In this document: positions 11,201-18,254 of the stretch, in pieces | Numbering within the stretch: the stretch's first letter is position 1 | Layout of the letters: the number at the start of each line of letters is the position of its first letter | Origin: Mnemiopsis leidyi | Taxonomy: Eukaryota; Ctenophora; Tentaculata; Lobata; Bolinopsidae | Length of the DNA: 20,068 nt | Direction of reading: 5' to 3' | NCBI GenBank assembly: GCA_000226015.1 | Contig: JH153686.1 | Span: forward strand, 310,128-330,195 | The notes under the pieces: model-generated | Databases searched by the model: none | The model's input: only the letters and a program-made list of their open reading frames with translations | What the model was told of the DNA's origin: nothing | Position numbers and translations under genes: made by a program

Positions 11201-14200
11201 CAAACCAAATTAAAACGTTCACGGAAATCCAGGTACCTGATTTCCACAATATCCAAGAAGTTTGTACGTGGCCAGTTGGCGTATAACACGCTGCTTTGAA
11301 AATTGTGCTTTGTATGCGTATGACGCGTCTCTTGCTGACACTATTTGCTTTATTGCGCCGCGCGGCTCAGCTAATAAAATGTAAAAGTTTATCAACCCAA
11401 GCTAGCCTACAAATTATGTCATCCTGCCACGTACATACCTGGCCCTTTCGGTTAACTCCCACAATCCCATTGCTAGCTTCGTGAGGTGCTGTCACAAAGA
11501 TGGTGTCCCCGGAGATACGGTTCATGTAGATACAGGTGCCGGATTCTATGTCGTACAAGTGGATGTACCCGTACTTTGTTATCATGTACAACAAACCGTG
11601 TTCTTTGCTCGCCTGGATTCCAGGAATTCTTGTTAGCGAAATTTCTTAAAGAGTAATAGGTGTGTCTAGATAAATGACATGCTAAGTCTACAAGGTATGT
11701 TGTAGTCTCTGTAACCAACTCAGCTACATATCGATCAGTTCCTGATATGACTCGAATGATGACCAAACTTGGAATAATATGCGCATTCGATTATTGAGGG
11801 CCGTGTTTCTTCAAGATCATACCTGCATCGCGACTGGGAAATCGTTGGGAGCTTCAGCTGGGAAGAAAACATCTACTGTTTTCTTGGCAAAGTTGCTATT
11901 CCCTTCAGCTGGGGCACCGACCTGATTAGAAAAAAAATTAAAGCTTACTGATTCATGCAATAAGTACATGACACAAGTCACATGTTTTAGCGTGAGCATT
12001 AAGATTCTCGATGAGACAAATGCGAAGCACGCAAAATCATATTTTAACTCTGGATGTTAAAATCTGTGTATAGACTATCACGAATAACTTTCAGTGATAA
12101 ACTTATCTCATTAATCTTGTGATCTTTGCGTTGTGCTATATTTACGTCGGTATTTACCAGATGGTCACATTAAACTCAAGTAAAGATGGCACCGTGTGTA
12201 CAACAGTACACACTGTCACTGTGTGTACAGTAGAAATATCCTAAATTGATGAAACCGATACTGTAGGAAGTAAACTGACCTCAATGATGTGCAGTTTGCC
12301 ACCGGTTTGATTCCTGACTGAGAAGGCGAATATGTTGCTCGGGCTCTTGTTTCCTTCCATCTGAAGTTACATCATTACGAAACACGTGACATGGACGTGA
12401 TACAATATTGTAACACAATAAAATGATGAAATAAGTTCACTTCGACACTAGTTGTATTATCAAGATGATAGTTCAAAGAGATTTAGATGTGACACATGTT
12501 GCCTTAAACAAGAATTTGGAAACCTCATGAAAGATAAATTACATGAAAATTTACTGATAGAACATACGGTGAAAGGTACGAAAGCTGCAGCATGTCCCTC
12601 TATCGGCTGAGAGACGTTTCTGTCGACGGAGTAGAGCTGCATGGCTCCCACCACCCTCTGCTGCTGAGCGGAGATGCCGACCAGCAACAACCACTTCATC
12701 GCCTCGTCAGTGCGATAGTTGATTATCTGACATCCTTTGAGCGTGCTGTGTCGGTCGAATACTTTCTGTGGCAGGGCATCTCCTGAAACAAGTTACAGGT
12801 TAGTAAGGTAATATCGTTACTCTGTAGGACAGATCTTACCGAGATATTACAATTACTTATTCTAAATCTTACAGGCGTATCTTAAGAGATTTCGAGTGTA
12901 GTGATTTCAAGGACATCCTCCTTTGAATAAGCTGTTCTGTTCTACATGTTGTTTTCCTTGATGAGAGGACGACAGAGAACTGCTTGGGACTGATTCTTAT
13001 CGAATATCAGATTACAAGCTCCCACTGGCAGGAAAAGATAAGGAAAATTCTCAGAAAATGTGGCTGCTTTTCCACATTTTTCGTGTATTTATTGGTATCA
13101 AATGTTACAAAGCTTAGTGTCACATGTTTTGACAGTCAAGTAGATGCTTCCACATGATGTGTAAATTCAAGGCTAAAGCGGTTTGCAAACTAAATGGTAT
13201 CGAGGTTATGTTAGGTGAAATTCTATACACTGACTTGACCTACCTTTGAATCACACGCGACGCCCTGATTAAATGTCGCTGCCATTTCTACATTTAAGTA
13301 GCACGATTTTGTAGGTCATTGTTACAAGCGCTATATAGAAGCAATAACGACACTAAAACGAAAACAAATAATGCAGTCTACTCAGAGCTTCTTCATATTG
13401 ACTGTAATTTACACGTTGATGATCTGAAGAAGGAAGTTGCCAAGAGGACATGCACCACTGAACTATTGTAGGTGGGAGGGGCATATCGCATACACATTGC
13501 ATACTGGGATGTTCATCTCCACACCAGCACATACTGGGGGTGTTCATCTCCACACCAGCACATACTGGGGGTGTTCATCTCCACACCAGCACATACTGGG
13601 GGTGTTCATCTCCACACCAGCACAAATTTCTAGACAATAGAATAGCCATTTCGATCCAATTTCTTAACAGGAATAGAATAATCAAATCTTAAAATTATAT
13701 TATTATTATATGTTTTTTATCAATTGGTCACTATACCTTCCATTGGCCAGTGATAAACTGTATTTTCTGTGATAAGGGCAATAGTATTGACGGATATCCA
13801 CTTCCAAAAGATGACATCTTCATTCGAAACGTGGGCTTTAACCTTACTTTTCATTTCCAAGTTAAAGATCTGCAGCGTCCTACCAGCTGAAAATACCAAC
13901 GTTAGTAAGCCCTAGTAACTCTAGATTGAGTAATACATGAAATATTTCTAATGTTATACCAGTAAGGTGTGTCATATTTTTGACCATTAACCATGAAAAT
14001 ATGCGTCGGGTCAGCCAGTGCAGTCGGGGTCAGCATTTTATACTTAAAAATTATAGATAAATAAAATATCATGAACTAGATTTACATTAACCCGACAGTT
14101 ATTCAAGAGTTCTTAATGAAATATAGTTTTTATTTCATTTCATATGACCTATGGACTGGGATGATATCTAGTGTCACTTCGTCTAGTCCAGTGTCATGAA

Positions 14201-15880
14201 AGCGATTCTTCCCTCGAAAACCTCGCAATGCTATTACTGCACTTCTAAGAGTTGCGAATCTTAATCGTGTCCACACATGGTTTAAAACATGGTTTAAAAC
14301 ATGGCATAAAACAAGAGAACAAAACAAAGGCTCTACCAAGTACCGATAAAAAGCCTAACATTCAGACACGCCCCGGAACGGCTGGAAGAAAAGCTTTCTG
14401 GTATCATTAACGTTTATAAAGGGTAACCCATGCGTATTTATCGTTAGAGCTAGCAGAATCTTGGGTTGAGAGTGCTTGTGTATATGTTCAATGTTTACAT
14501 GTCAGTTATGCTTCTGTTTATAATTTTTCATGATGATTTTGTTGATGTATCTTGTGATAGTGAAATTCTAAACAAAATAATACATACCTTTGAGAGCTAT
14601 AACTTTGCTTGAGGGGTTCATAATGGCAGAGTCTGCAGAAATTGGACGCCGCAATGGGTTATTTGGATCTGCCATATCAACTATAACTACCTGAAATGGA
14701 GAAGGAAATATTGAAAAGTACAAAAATATTAAGGCACTTAGAAATTTGCAGTCTGGTGGTCATTCTTAAAGATCGTCTGCACGAACAGGGGCGTAGCTAG
14801 GATTTTTGGAAGGGGTGATCCGAAATCGACGATGGTGATGCCAGCGAGTTTAAGCAGAGGTCAATCAATCATAGAATACGATAAAGCCTTTCATAGAAAT
14901 TAAAATTATTTGATCGTAGCTTGAAGCTTTAATCAGTACCATCAATATATTTTTGCCTTTGCATTGACTTGAACTTAATGAAAGTGCAATTTTAAGATAT
15001 ATCATATAAATTTAATAATTTGTGAATGACAATGTATAATAAATTGTAAGTAAAGTAGGAAACAATGTAAAGTATGAAAGTATATTGTAGTCTTAAAATG
15101 TTTTCTAAATTTTCATTTCAAGAGGGGGATCCTGGTATCCAATGGATCCCACTAGCTATGCCCCTGTGCACGACTGCACATAGTAATTCACACTGTACTG
15201 TCTTATTGAAGAAGAGGAAGTAAAAATAGTCCCATGACAGGACCATGACTTACTTGTGACTGATCCCCATTTTTTTCTCTGATACAAATGAATTTATCTG
15301 ATTCCATGGTAATCATCGAGAAGCCGATGTTGGCACTGTTAATGCCAATATTGGTGAGCTGAAATAGATGAATGTAAGATGCAGCTACCAGTGATATTTG
15401 TGAATTTGATTATTCACTATTAGTAGCCAACCCCACTAAGAGCTAAAAATAGGTTTAACACTATTAATAATTAATTATCATCGTGAAAAATTTAAGGGCT
15501 GATTAAGTTAACAAATACTGTTCGAAACATGATTAAAGAACTTTAGGTTCTCCATTGAAGGTCTCCATTAGAAATCATCTTCTATTTTTATTTAAACAAT
15601 CGTAGCATAATTTCTTAATCAAGTCTCTTGAAAAATTTAACACAGCATTAAATTACTAAGTTGTCCAGTGTTTCGATACATAGTTGACAAAACATAAATT
15701 TTCTTGAAGCTTGCATCAAGGTTGACATAAATCATAATCTGAAATGTCTAGCATCTGAAGACAAAGTTTACACAGTCTAAATGCCCTAATGTCAAAATAA
15801 GTTTAAACAACAATTAATTTAAACTAAATAAAAGTTACCTGTAAATGCTCCTGAAACCGAATTGGCATCACTTGTGCCAT
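2133..15880 (-). CDS. CLTC: Clathrin heavy chain, complete 26-exon gene
   Basis: Clathrin heavy chain forms the three-legged triskelion that builds the cage of coated vesicles at the plasma membrane, trans-Golgi and endosomes. Translating the minus strand exon by exon gives an uninterrupted 1673-residue protein, nearly the length of animal homologues (human 1675). Order by family architecture: N-terminal beta-propeller (about 1-330), linker and ankle (to about 540), distal leg, knee and proximal leg built of alpha-helical CHCR repeats (about 540-1566), trimerisation hub (about 1550-1610) and a flexible C-terminal tail with the Hsc70-binding QLMIT motif (1637-1641). Coding exons: 15880-15839, 15358-15254, 14690-14588, 13886-13737, 12782-12568, 12360-12280, 11921-11823, 11612-11439, 10958-10761, 10578-10378, 10169-10077, 9435-9253, 9124-8987, 8876-8320, 8195-8117, 7962-7585, 7387-7265, 7119-6790, 6640-6448, 6318-5996, 5869-5594, 5419-5242, 5137-5034, 4734-4231, 3401-3326, 2251-2133. 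Every junction is GT-AG and keeps frame; no stop or frameshift was seen. UTR ends are undetermined. Confidence 0.98.
2521..2562. repeat. 22-bp tandem repeat, two copies
   Basis: ATTGCACACATAATACACAC is followed by AT and then repeated exactly at 2543-2562. Lies in CLTC intron 25. Confidence 0.9.
2669..2708. repeat. GA/TG microsatellite
   Basis: (AG)n with two AC interruptions, passing into (TG)n. Lies in CLTC intron 25. Confidence 0.9.
3193..3235. repeat. Short tandem repeat, three copies
   Basis: ACGGTAGCTATACC, ACGGTAGCTATAAC and ACAGTAGCTATACC in a row, with one extra base. Lies in CLTC intron 25, about 90 bp downstream of exon 25 in gene direction. Confidence 0.85.
3326..3401 (-). CDS. 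CLTC: CLTC coding exon 25 (residues 1610-1635)
   Basis: Encodes [20 protein letters not shown] then QPLVLG, matching the family pattern VDKL(D/E)...TQPIVYG after the hub. Isolated between introns of 829 and 1074 bp. Acceptor ATTTCAG, donor GTTAGT, phase 1 exit; the split Gly codon is completed by exon 26. Confidence 0.93.
3402..4230 (-). other. CLTC intron 24, nothing clear
   Basis: An 829-bp intron. A 104-codon minus-strand frame at 4043-3729 has no recognisable domain and crosses no homologous part of clathrin, so I treat it as chance or the trace of an unidentified repeat. Confidence 0.6.
4231..4734 (-). CDS. CLTC: CLTC coding exon 24 (residues 1442-1609)
   Basis: Begins [20 protein letters not shown] and includes [40 protein letters not shown] and [15 protein letters not shown]: proximal leg end and trimerisation hub. 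Acceptor ACAACCAG, donor GTATGT, phase 0. A 180-codon frame on the opposite strand here is an antisense shadow. Confidence 0.97.
5034..5137 (-). CDS. CLTC: CLTC coding exon 23 (residues 1407-1441)
   Basis: Encodes [20 protein letters not shown] and [15 protein letters not shown]. Acceptor CATTTCAG, donor GTTAGT. It is short (104 bp). Confidence 0.95.
5242..5419 (-). CDS. CLTC: CLTC coding exon 22 (residues 1348-1407)
   Basis: Begins [20 protein letters not shown] and ends [12 protein letters not shown]. Acceptor TTTCGCAG; the donor GTTACA is non-consensus, with a phase 1 exit into Ala. Confidence 0.94.
5594..5869 (-). CDS. CLTC: CLTC coding exon 21 (residues 1256-1347)
   Basis: Begins [20 protein letters not shown] and includes [20 protein letters not shown] and [12 protein letters not shown]: proximal leg. 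Acceptor CTACTCAG, donor GTAATC, phase 0. Confidence 0.96.
5996..6318 (-). CDS. CLTC: CLTC coding exon 20 (residues 1148-1255)
   Basis: Includes [39 protein letters not shown] and [20 protein letters not shown]: proximal leg, the family's light-chain binding stretch. The acceptor TTTCGACCAG has a poor pyrimidine tract; donor GTAGGG, phase 0 exit. Confidence 0.93.
6448..6640 (-). CDS. CLTC: CLTC coding exon 19 (residues 1084-1148)
   Basis: Begins [20 protein letters not shown] and includes [16 protein letters not shown]: start of the proximal leg. Acceptor ATCCTCAG. The donor GTTCGT is weak; it leaves in phase 1 and the join to exon 20 restores the family length with no gap ([14 protein letters not shown]). 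Confidence 0.9.
6790..7119 (-). CDS. CLTC: CLTC coding exon 18 (residues 974-1083)
   Basis: Begins [20 protein letters not shown] and includes [20 protein letters not shown] and [20 protein letters not shown]: leg repeat near the knee. Acceptor TGTTCAG, donor GTACGC, phase 0. Confidence 0.96.
7265..7387 (-). CDS. CLTC: CLTC coding exon 17 (residues 933-973)
   Basis: Begins [20 protein letters not shown] and ends FRRPLIDQ. Acceptor TGTTTCAG; the donor GTGGGC is unusual but the only one that keeps the conserved QVVQTALSE junction. Confidence 0.94.
7585..7962 (-). CDS. CLTC: CLTC coding exon 16 (residues 807-932)
   Basis: Begins [20 protein letters not shown] and includes [20 protein letters not shown] and [20 protein letters not shown], the knee-side leg repeats and one of the most conserved parts of the family. 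Acceptor CAATTTAG, donor GTATGC, phase 0. Confidence 0.96.
8117..8195 (-). CDS. CLTC: CLTC coding exon 15 (residues 780-806)
   Basis: Encodes [20 protein letters not shown] then EIYVQK. It completes the split Arg codon (AG|G). Acceptor ACTTCAG, donor GTTAAC; exits in phase 0. Confidence 0.94.
8320..8876 (-). CDS. CLTC: CLTC coding exon 14 (residues 595-780)
   Basis: The longest exon (557 bp). It contains [40 protein letters not shown] and [20 protein letters not shown]: distal leg helices. Donor GTACAG; leaves in phase 2, splitting an Arg codon with exon 15. Confidence 0.96.
8987..9124 (-). CDS. CLTC: CLTC coding exon 13 (residues 549-594)
   Basis: Includes [20 protein letters not shown] and [15 protein letters not shown]: distal leg CHCR repeat. 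Acceptor TTTTTTCAG, donor GTTAGC, phase 0. Confidence 0.95.
9253..9435 (-). CDS. CLTC: CLTC coding exon 12 (residues 488-548)
   Basis: Includes [33 protein letters not shown] and [15 protein letters not shown]: start of the distal leg. Acceptor TTATACAG, donor GTAAGT, phase 0. Confidence 0.95.
9436..10076 (-). other. CLTC intron 11, AT-rich, nothing seen
   Basis: A 641-bp AT-rich intron with no repeat, RNA or coding signature that I can recognise. Confidence 0.7.
10077..10169 (-). CDS. CLTC: CLTC coding exon 11 (residues 457-487)
   Basis: Encodes [20 protein letters not shown] then [11 protein letters not shown]. Acceptor GTCTTCAG, donor GTATGT, phase 0. It is only 93 bp and bounded by introns of 208 and 641 bp, so it is easy to miss. 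Confidence 0.95.
10378..10578 (-). CDS. CLTC: CLTC coding exon 10 (residues 390-456)
   Basis: Begins [20 protein letters not shown] and includes [20 protein letters not shown]: ankle and linker region. Acceptor ATTTCAG, donor GTGAGT, phase 0. Confidence 0.95.
10761..10958 (-). CDS. CLTC: CLTC coding exon 9 (residues 324-389)
   Basis: Begins [19 protein letters not shown] and ends [13 protein letters not shown]: the helical linker below the propeller. Acceptor CATCTTAG, donor GTAACG, phase 0. Confidence 0.95.
10959..11438 (-). other. CLTC intron 8, nothing seen
   Basis: A 480-bp intron without recognisable features. Confidence 0.7.
11439..11612 (-). CDS. CLTC: CLTC coding exon 8 (residues 266-323)
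   Basis: Contains [36 protein letters not shown] and GVNRKGQ, the last propeller blades. The acceptor GGAATCCAG is pyrimidine-poor but leads straight into the conserved frame; donor GTATGT. Confidence 0.93.
11823..11921 (-). CDS. CLTC: CLTC coding exon 7 (residues 233-265)
   Basis: Encodes [20 protein letters not shown] then [13 protein letters not shown]. Acceptor TCTAATCAG, donor GTATGA; phase 0 at both ends. Confidence 0.95.
11922..12279 (-). other. CLTC intron 6, small GTGTGTAC repeats
   Basis: A 358-bp intron. The stretch 12193-12232 contains interleaved GTGTGTAC and GTACACAC words that could form a small hairpin. Nothing else was seen. Confidence 0.6.
12280..12360 (-). CDS. CLTC: CLTC coding exon 6 (residues 206-232)
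   Basis: Begins [18 protein letters not shown] and ends GGKLHIIE. Acceptor AACTTCAG; the donor GTCAGT is less usual but keeps frame into exon 7. Confidence 0.92.
12568..12782 (-). CDS. CLTC: CLTC coding exon 5 (residues 134-205)
   Basis: Includes [40 protein letters not shown] and GHAAAF: propeller blades that bind clathrin-box peptides in the family. Acceptor TGTTTCAG, donor GTATGT right after ACC; exits in phase 0. Confidence 0.95.
12783..13736 (-). other. CLTC intron 4, hosts a minisatellite
   Basis: A 954-bp intron; apart from the 31-bp minisatellite at about 13500-13624 I see no feature in it. Confidence 0.75.
13500..13624. repeat. 31-bp minisatellite
   Basis: The unit TGTTCATCTCCACACCAGCA plus CATACTGGGGG starts at 13510, 13541, 13572 and 13603; the last copy is partial and a partial unit precedes the first. 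The copies are nearly identical, implying recent expansion. It lies in CLTC intron 4, and because 31 is not a multiple of 3 the open frames across it are not coding. Confidence 0.96.
13737..13886 (-). CDS. CLTC: CLTC coding exon 4 (residues 84-134)
   Basis: Encodes [18 protein letters not shown], then FWKWIS and VYHWPMEG (propeller). Acceptor TTTTCAG, donor GTATAG; enters and leaves in phase 1. Confidence 0.95.
13887..14587 (-). other. CLTC intron 3, with a 12-bp repeat
   Basis: A 701-bp intron. It contains three consecutive 12-bp units (ACATGGTTTAAA twice, then ACATGGCATAAA) at 14275-14310. Nothing else was recognised. Confidence 0.75.
14275..14310. repeat. 12-bp tandem repeat, three copies
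   Basis: ACATGGTTTAAA, ACATGGTTTAAA and ACATGGCATAAA head to tail. Confidence 0.9.
14588..14690 (-). CDS. CLTC: CLTC coding exon 3 (residues 50-84)
   Basis: Encodes [20 protein letters not shown] and [14 protein letters not shown], the highly conserved second propeller blade. Acceptor ATTTCAG, donor GTATGT; ends in phase 1. Confidence 0.95.
14786..15166. mobile_element. Non-autonomous hAT-type element (381 bp)
   Basis: The left end reads CAGGGGCGTAGCTAG and the right end, on the other strand, CAGGGGCATAGCTAG: terminal inverted repeats of 15 bp with one mismatch. Flanks are TGCACGAA (14778-14785) and TGCACGAC (15167-15174), an 8-bp target duplication with one change. CAGRGGC-type ends and 8-bp duplications are hallmarks of the hAT superfamily. 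It carries no coding frame, so it would depend on a transposase elsewhere. It fills most of the 563-bp CLTC intron 2; without it and one duplication the intron would be about 174 bp, closer to its neighbours. The splice sites are untouched. Confidence 0.9.
15254..15358 (-). CDS. CLTC: CLTC coding exon 2 (residues 15-49)
   Basis: Begins [14 protein letters not shown] and ends in GDQSQ; first propeller blade. Acceptor TATTTCAG, donor GTAAGT, phase 0 at both ends. Confidence 0.95.
15359..15838 (-). other. CLTC intron 1, nothing seen
   Basis: A 480-bp AT-rich intron after the first coding exon. I see no feature in it; first introns often carry regulatory sites but none can be named from sequence alone. 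Confidence 0.6.
15839..15880 (-). CDS. CLTC: CLTC coding exon 1 (residues 1-14)
   Basis: This exon reads [14 protein letters not shown], the invariant start of animal clathrin heavy chains. The ATG sits in the favourable context CCAACATGG. The donor GTAACT follows the CAG codon (phase 0). Confidence 0.95.
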
Positions 15881-15921
15881 GTTGGCTCCTTCGGTTTTAC
15901 AGCTACCCTACCCTACAAGTA

Positions 15922-16030
15922 ACTGTAATAAGAATATTTGGAACAATAACAAGAATATTTGTAACAAGAATGTTTGCAACAATAACAAAGACCAAGCGAA
16001 TATTTGTAACAATAACAAAGACCAAGCGAA
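15922..16030 (-). repeat. 30-bp tandem repeat beside CLTC start
   Basis: Two near-identical 30-bp units (15971-16000 and 16001-16030, core AATAACAAAGACCAAGCGAA) are preceded by two shorter degenerate copies (AATATTTGGAACAATAAC, AATATTTGTAACAAGAA). On the gene's strand the array is T-rich and ends in ATTCTTATTACAG at 15923, an acceptor-like sequence 42 bases before the clathrin ATG. It may lie in the 5' UTR, in a 5' UTR intron or in the promoter. Confidence 0.75.
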
Positions 16031-17100
16031 GAGGGAGTAAAATCATCTGCCTGAGAGTCCCTGCTAGTACTACTAATGATACAGGCCGCTGGCTAGGAAT
16101 GGTATTCATTGGTGTAATATGTTGTTTAAAGTTGTTTAAAGGTGATATATTGCCAAGAAACGACTTTGACTTAAAATATAGTTGAACGTGATATCGTAAC
16201 ATTTGTCCATATTTAAGGCCTGAGTCGAATTACATCACTCAAAAATTAATCCTAAAAGTTTGTACTTCCTACGACAGGCCAGCATGCATGCGAACTAGGC
16301 AATGTGAACATAAAGAGATAGGTGCTGGAATTCAGCAAATAAGCAGACTCAACCTGACCCAGGGATGCTGGGTGCTGCTCCATGCTGAATCAATGGAACG
16401 TTGATGATTTCAAATGATTAACTGATCACAGTCTTACCAGAAATTTCATCACTAGCTTATAAACACTATGATCAAAACTCCTGTAATGTCCATCTGTATA
16501 TTAATATCTTATCCTAAGTACAACTCTGAACACATCAAGGTAAAACTAGCCGGTTTCTTCTGCCAATTGGCTGCCTTCTGTTTGTGCTTTTGTAAGAACG
16601 ACAAAAAGGAACCTTCTATCCCTAATGGCACTGATTTTGTTCCCAGAAATACAGTTGGCACAGTAACCAAAAGCACAACATAATCCTCCCGTCTTTTGTT
16701 TTTTAAGAGGCTTATCAGACAACAGACGCCATTTTTCAGCAGACATAAAGCTAACCTATAACATTGTTTTAATCTTAACTGTGTCATACAACTATGTCGA
16801 AATCAAACCAATTTGAACTTAGGAGCACATGAAAGTAATTTTTAGAACCTGTTCTTGGGAATGAAAGATGGTGAAGATTGAAAATGTACAGTGAAATAAG
16901 AAAATTAGAGACAACTGATTCTGGACCATTGGAGTTTTGGGGCAGCTTAGTTTCAGTATTTTACTGAAGTGAGCGTAATATAACATCTAGAAATAACCCA
17001 TGATTTCAACCATAATTTGAACGGTTTTTTGAAGGTTGTTGAAATGGAAGTTTAATTTCAACTAAGTAACATGCATGAACCTGGAAAAATAATGTTTCAA
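16031..17100. other. Upstream flank of CLTC, no intact gene
   Basis: The clathrin promoter should lie here or within the repeat next to the start codon, but no TATA box or other core motif stands out. Apart from the THAP-like relic at 16520-16746 nothing was recognised. Confidence 0.5.
16520..16746 (-). pseudogene. Possible THAP-like zinc-finger relic
   Basis: One minus-strand frame gives LCCAFGYCANC near the middle, resembling the start of a THAP finger (C-x(2-4)-C with G-C-x-N). A second minus-strand frame continues as SFLSFLQKHKQKAANWQKK and MCSELY, resembling the F-x-x-F-P-K...W...C-S-E-H-F part of the same domain. The two halves are in different frames, the final His is replaced by Leu, and the frames have stops nearby, so this would be a decayed copy, for example from a P-element-like or other THAP transposase gene. 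The match is short and by eye; chance is not excluded. Confidence 0.35.
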
Positions 17101-17107
17101 ATTCGAT

Positions 17108-17169
17108 GCTATTACAGTAATTAATTCTCAGAAAGGATCAAGTTCAAGATATTACTTGTGACTCATAAG
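17108..17169 (+). pseudogene. Non-LTR reverse transcriptase relic, left part
   Basis: 17134-17169 reads RIKFKILLVTHK. Together with the bases before it (weakly LLPV-like, frame disturbed) this is the conserved LPVxxRIxFKIxLLxYK stretch near the C-terminus of CR1/L2/Rex/Jockey-type reverse transcriptases. The frame is cut at 17169 by the hAT-like element and resumes at 19078 with ALNGIAPDYI. How far the relic runs to the left could not be determined. Confidence 0.85.
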
Positions 17170-17447
17170 TAGGGTTGGCAATTATATCTCAAAATTTTTT
17201 ATAGATATAAGATATAATTTTTTTCATTTTATAGATATAATTATAGATATAAAGATATAATTTTTAAATTTTTAAATTTTTATCATTTCGCTCAATTTTG
17301 AGGGTGAAATAGAAAGGTTCACCTCACTGGATGTTTGTGTGAAATTTTACATGAGATGATCCACCAAACATGGTACCACCCCGCAAAGTATATTAATTCC
17401 CAAGCGATCTGCTCATCACGACTAGATTGTTATTAGGTCTTTAAACA

Positions 17448-17499
17448 CAAGGAAATGTGATCCAGTAATTTGTTATTCAAACACAAGGAAATGTGATCC
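17448..17499. repeat. CACAAGGAAATGTGATCC pair
   Basis: The 18-bp word AACACAAGGAAATGTGATCC (shown with its shared AA prefix) occurs twice about 34 bp apart inside the 1900-bp element. Confidence 0.85.
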
Positions 17500-17554
17500 C
17501 AGGATCATATAGCATGTTTGACCAACCCGGCTTGTATCCTTTTTCATAGAGCAA

Positions 17555-17708
17555 ATTACCAGCGGTAGTTCTGCTCTCTAAACTGATTACCAGCGGTAGT
17601 CAATTCTTCCACAAACAGCTAATTACCAGCGGTAGTTAAGCTCCTCGAACAGCTGATTATAAACAATAATCACGCTATCTCATCTATATATAGATTACCA
17701 GAGGTAGT
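17555..17708. repeat. ATTACCAGCGGTAGT interspersed repeat array
   Basis: Exact copies of ATTACCAGCGGTAGT start at 17555, 17586 and 17622, a one-mismatch copy (AGAGG for AGCGG) at 17694, and a decayed copy (ATTATAAACAATAAT) at 17656. Spacing is 31-38 bp. Each unit contains the interrupted palindrome TACC-AGC-GGTA. Array and spacing resemble protein-binding iterons, possibly for a transposase; no proof from sequence. Confidence 0.85.
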
Positions 17709-17867
17709 CTAAAATTAATTTGCTCTTAGACAGTGAACCACAGTCGTGAACTGAGCTAATGGAGCAAACTTAGACCTGTCCTAGAATCACATAGCAACAG
17801 CAGAAATATTCTAAACTCATGGTGAACTTTGTCTGCAGCAATTACCTTATAGCTACACATAGAGAGA

Positions 17868-18254
17868 ACCTGCAGGACCTTGAAGCAGGTCCCTCTCAGG
17901 CACTTTGGCCCTAGACAGGAATTCTCTCAAGGATGAGTCTCTTATTGAGAGAGCCTGCTCGACCTTCAAGGATCTTGGAGTCCCTTATCGCAGGACCTTG
18001 AAGAGTCCCTTATCGAGAGAGCCAGCAGGACTTTAGAGCAGGCCCCTATCTGGACACTCTGGCCAGATAGGGGCCTCCCTTAAGGAGAGACTCCCTTATC
18101 GAGAGAGCGTGCTGGACCTTGAAGCAGGCCCCTCTCTGAACACTTTGGTTCTAGTCAGGAATTTTCTTAAGGATGAGTCTCTAATATTAAGAAAGCCTGC
18201 TCGACCTTGAATGATCTTAGAGGGTCCCTTATCGCAGGACCTTGGAGAGTCCCT
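17868..18254. repeat. 239-bp tandem duplication in the hAT element
   Basis: The stretch beginning GGACCTTGAAGCAGG at 17875 recurs at 18114 and stays alignable for about 140 bp (shared words include AAGGATGAGTCTC, GCCTGCTCGACCTT and TCCCTTATCGCAGGACCTT). The second copy is interrupted at 18254/18255 by the SINE. Related GGACCTT...GCAGG words continue at 18617-18860. Confidence 0.85.
18041..18075. repeat. Perfect 13-bp hairpin
   Basis: GGCCCCTATCTGG (18041-18053) and its exact reverse complement (18063-18075) are separated by 9 bases. Confidence 0.95.

Noticed and set aside
13353..13640. Frames across the 31-bp minisatellite
   Set aside because: The repeat has a period that is not a multiple of 3, and the predicted peptides are products of the repeat in an intron.
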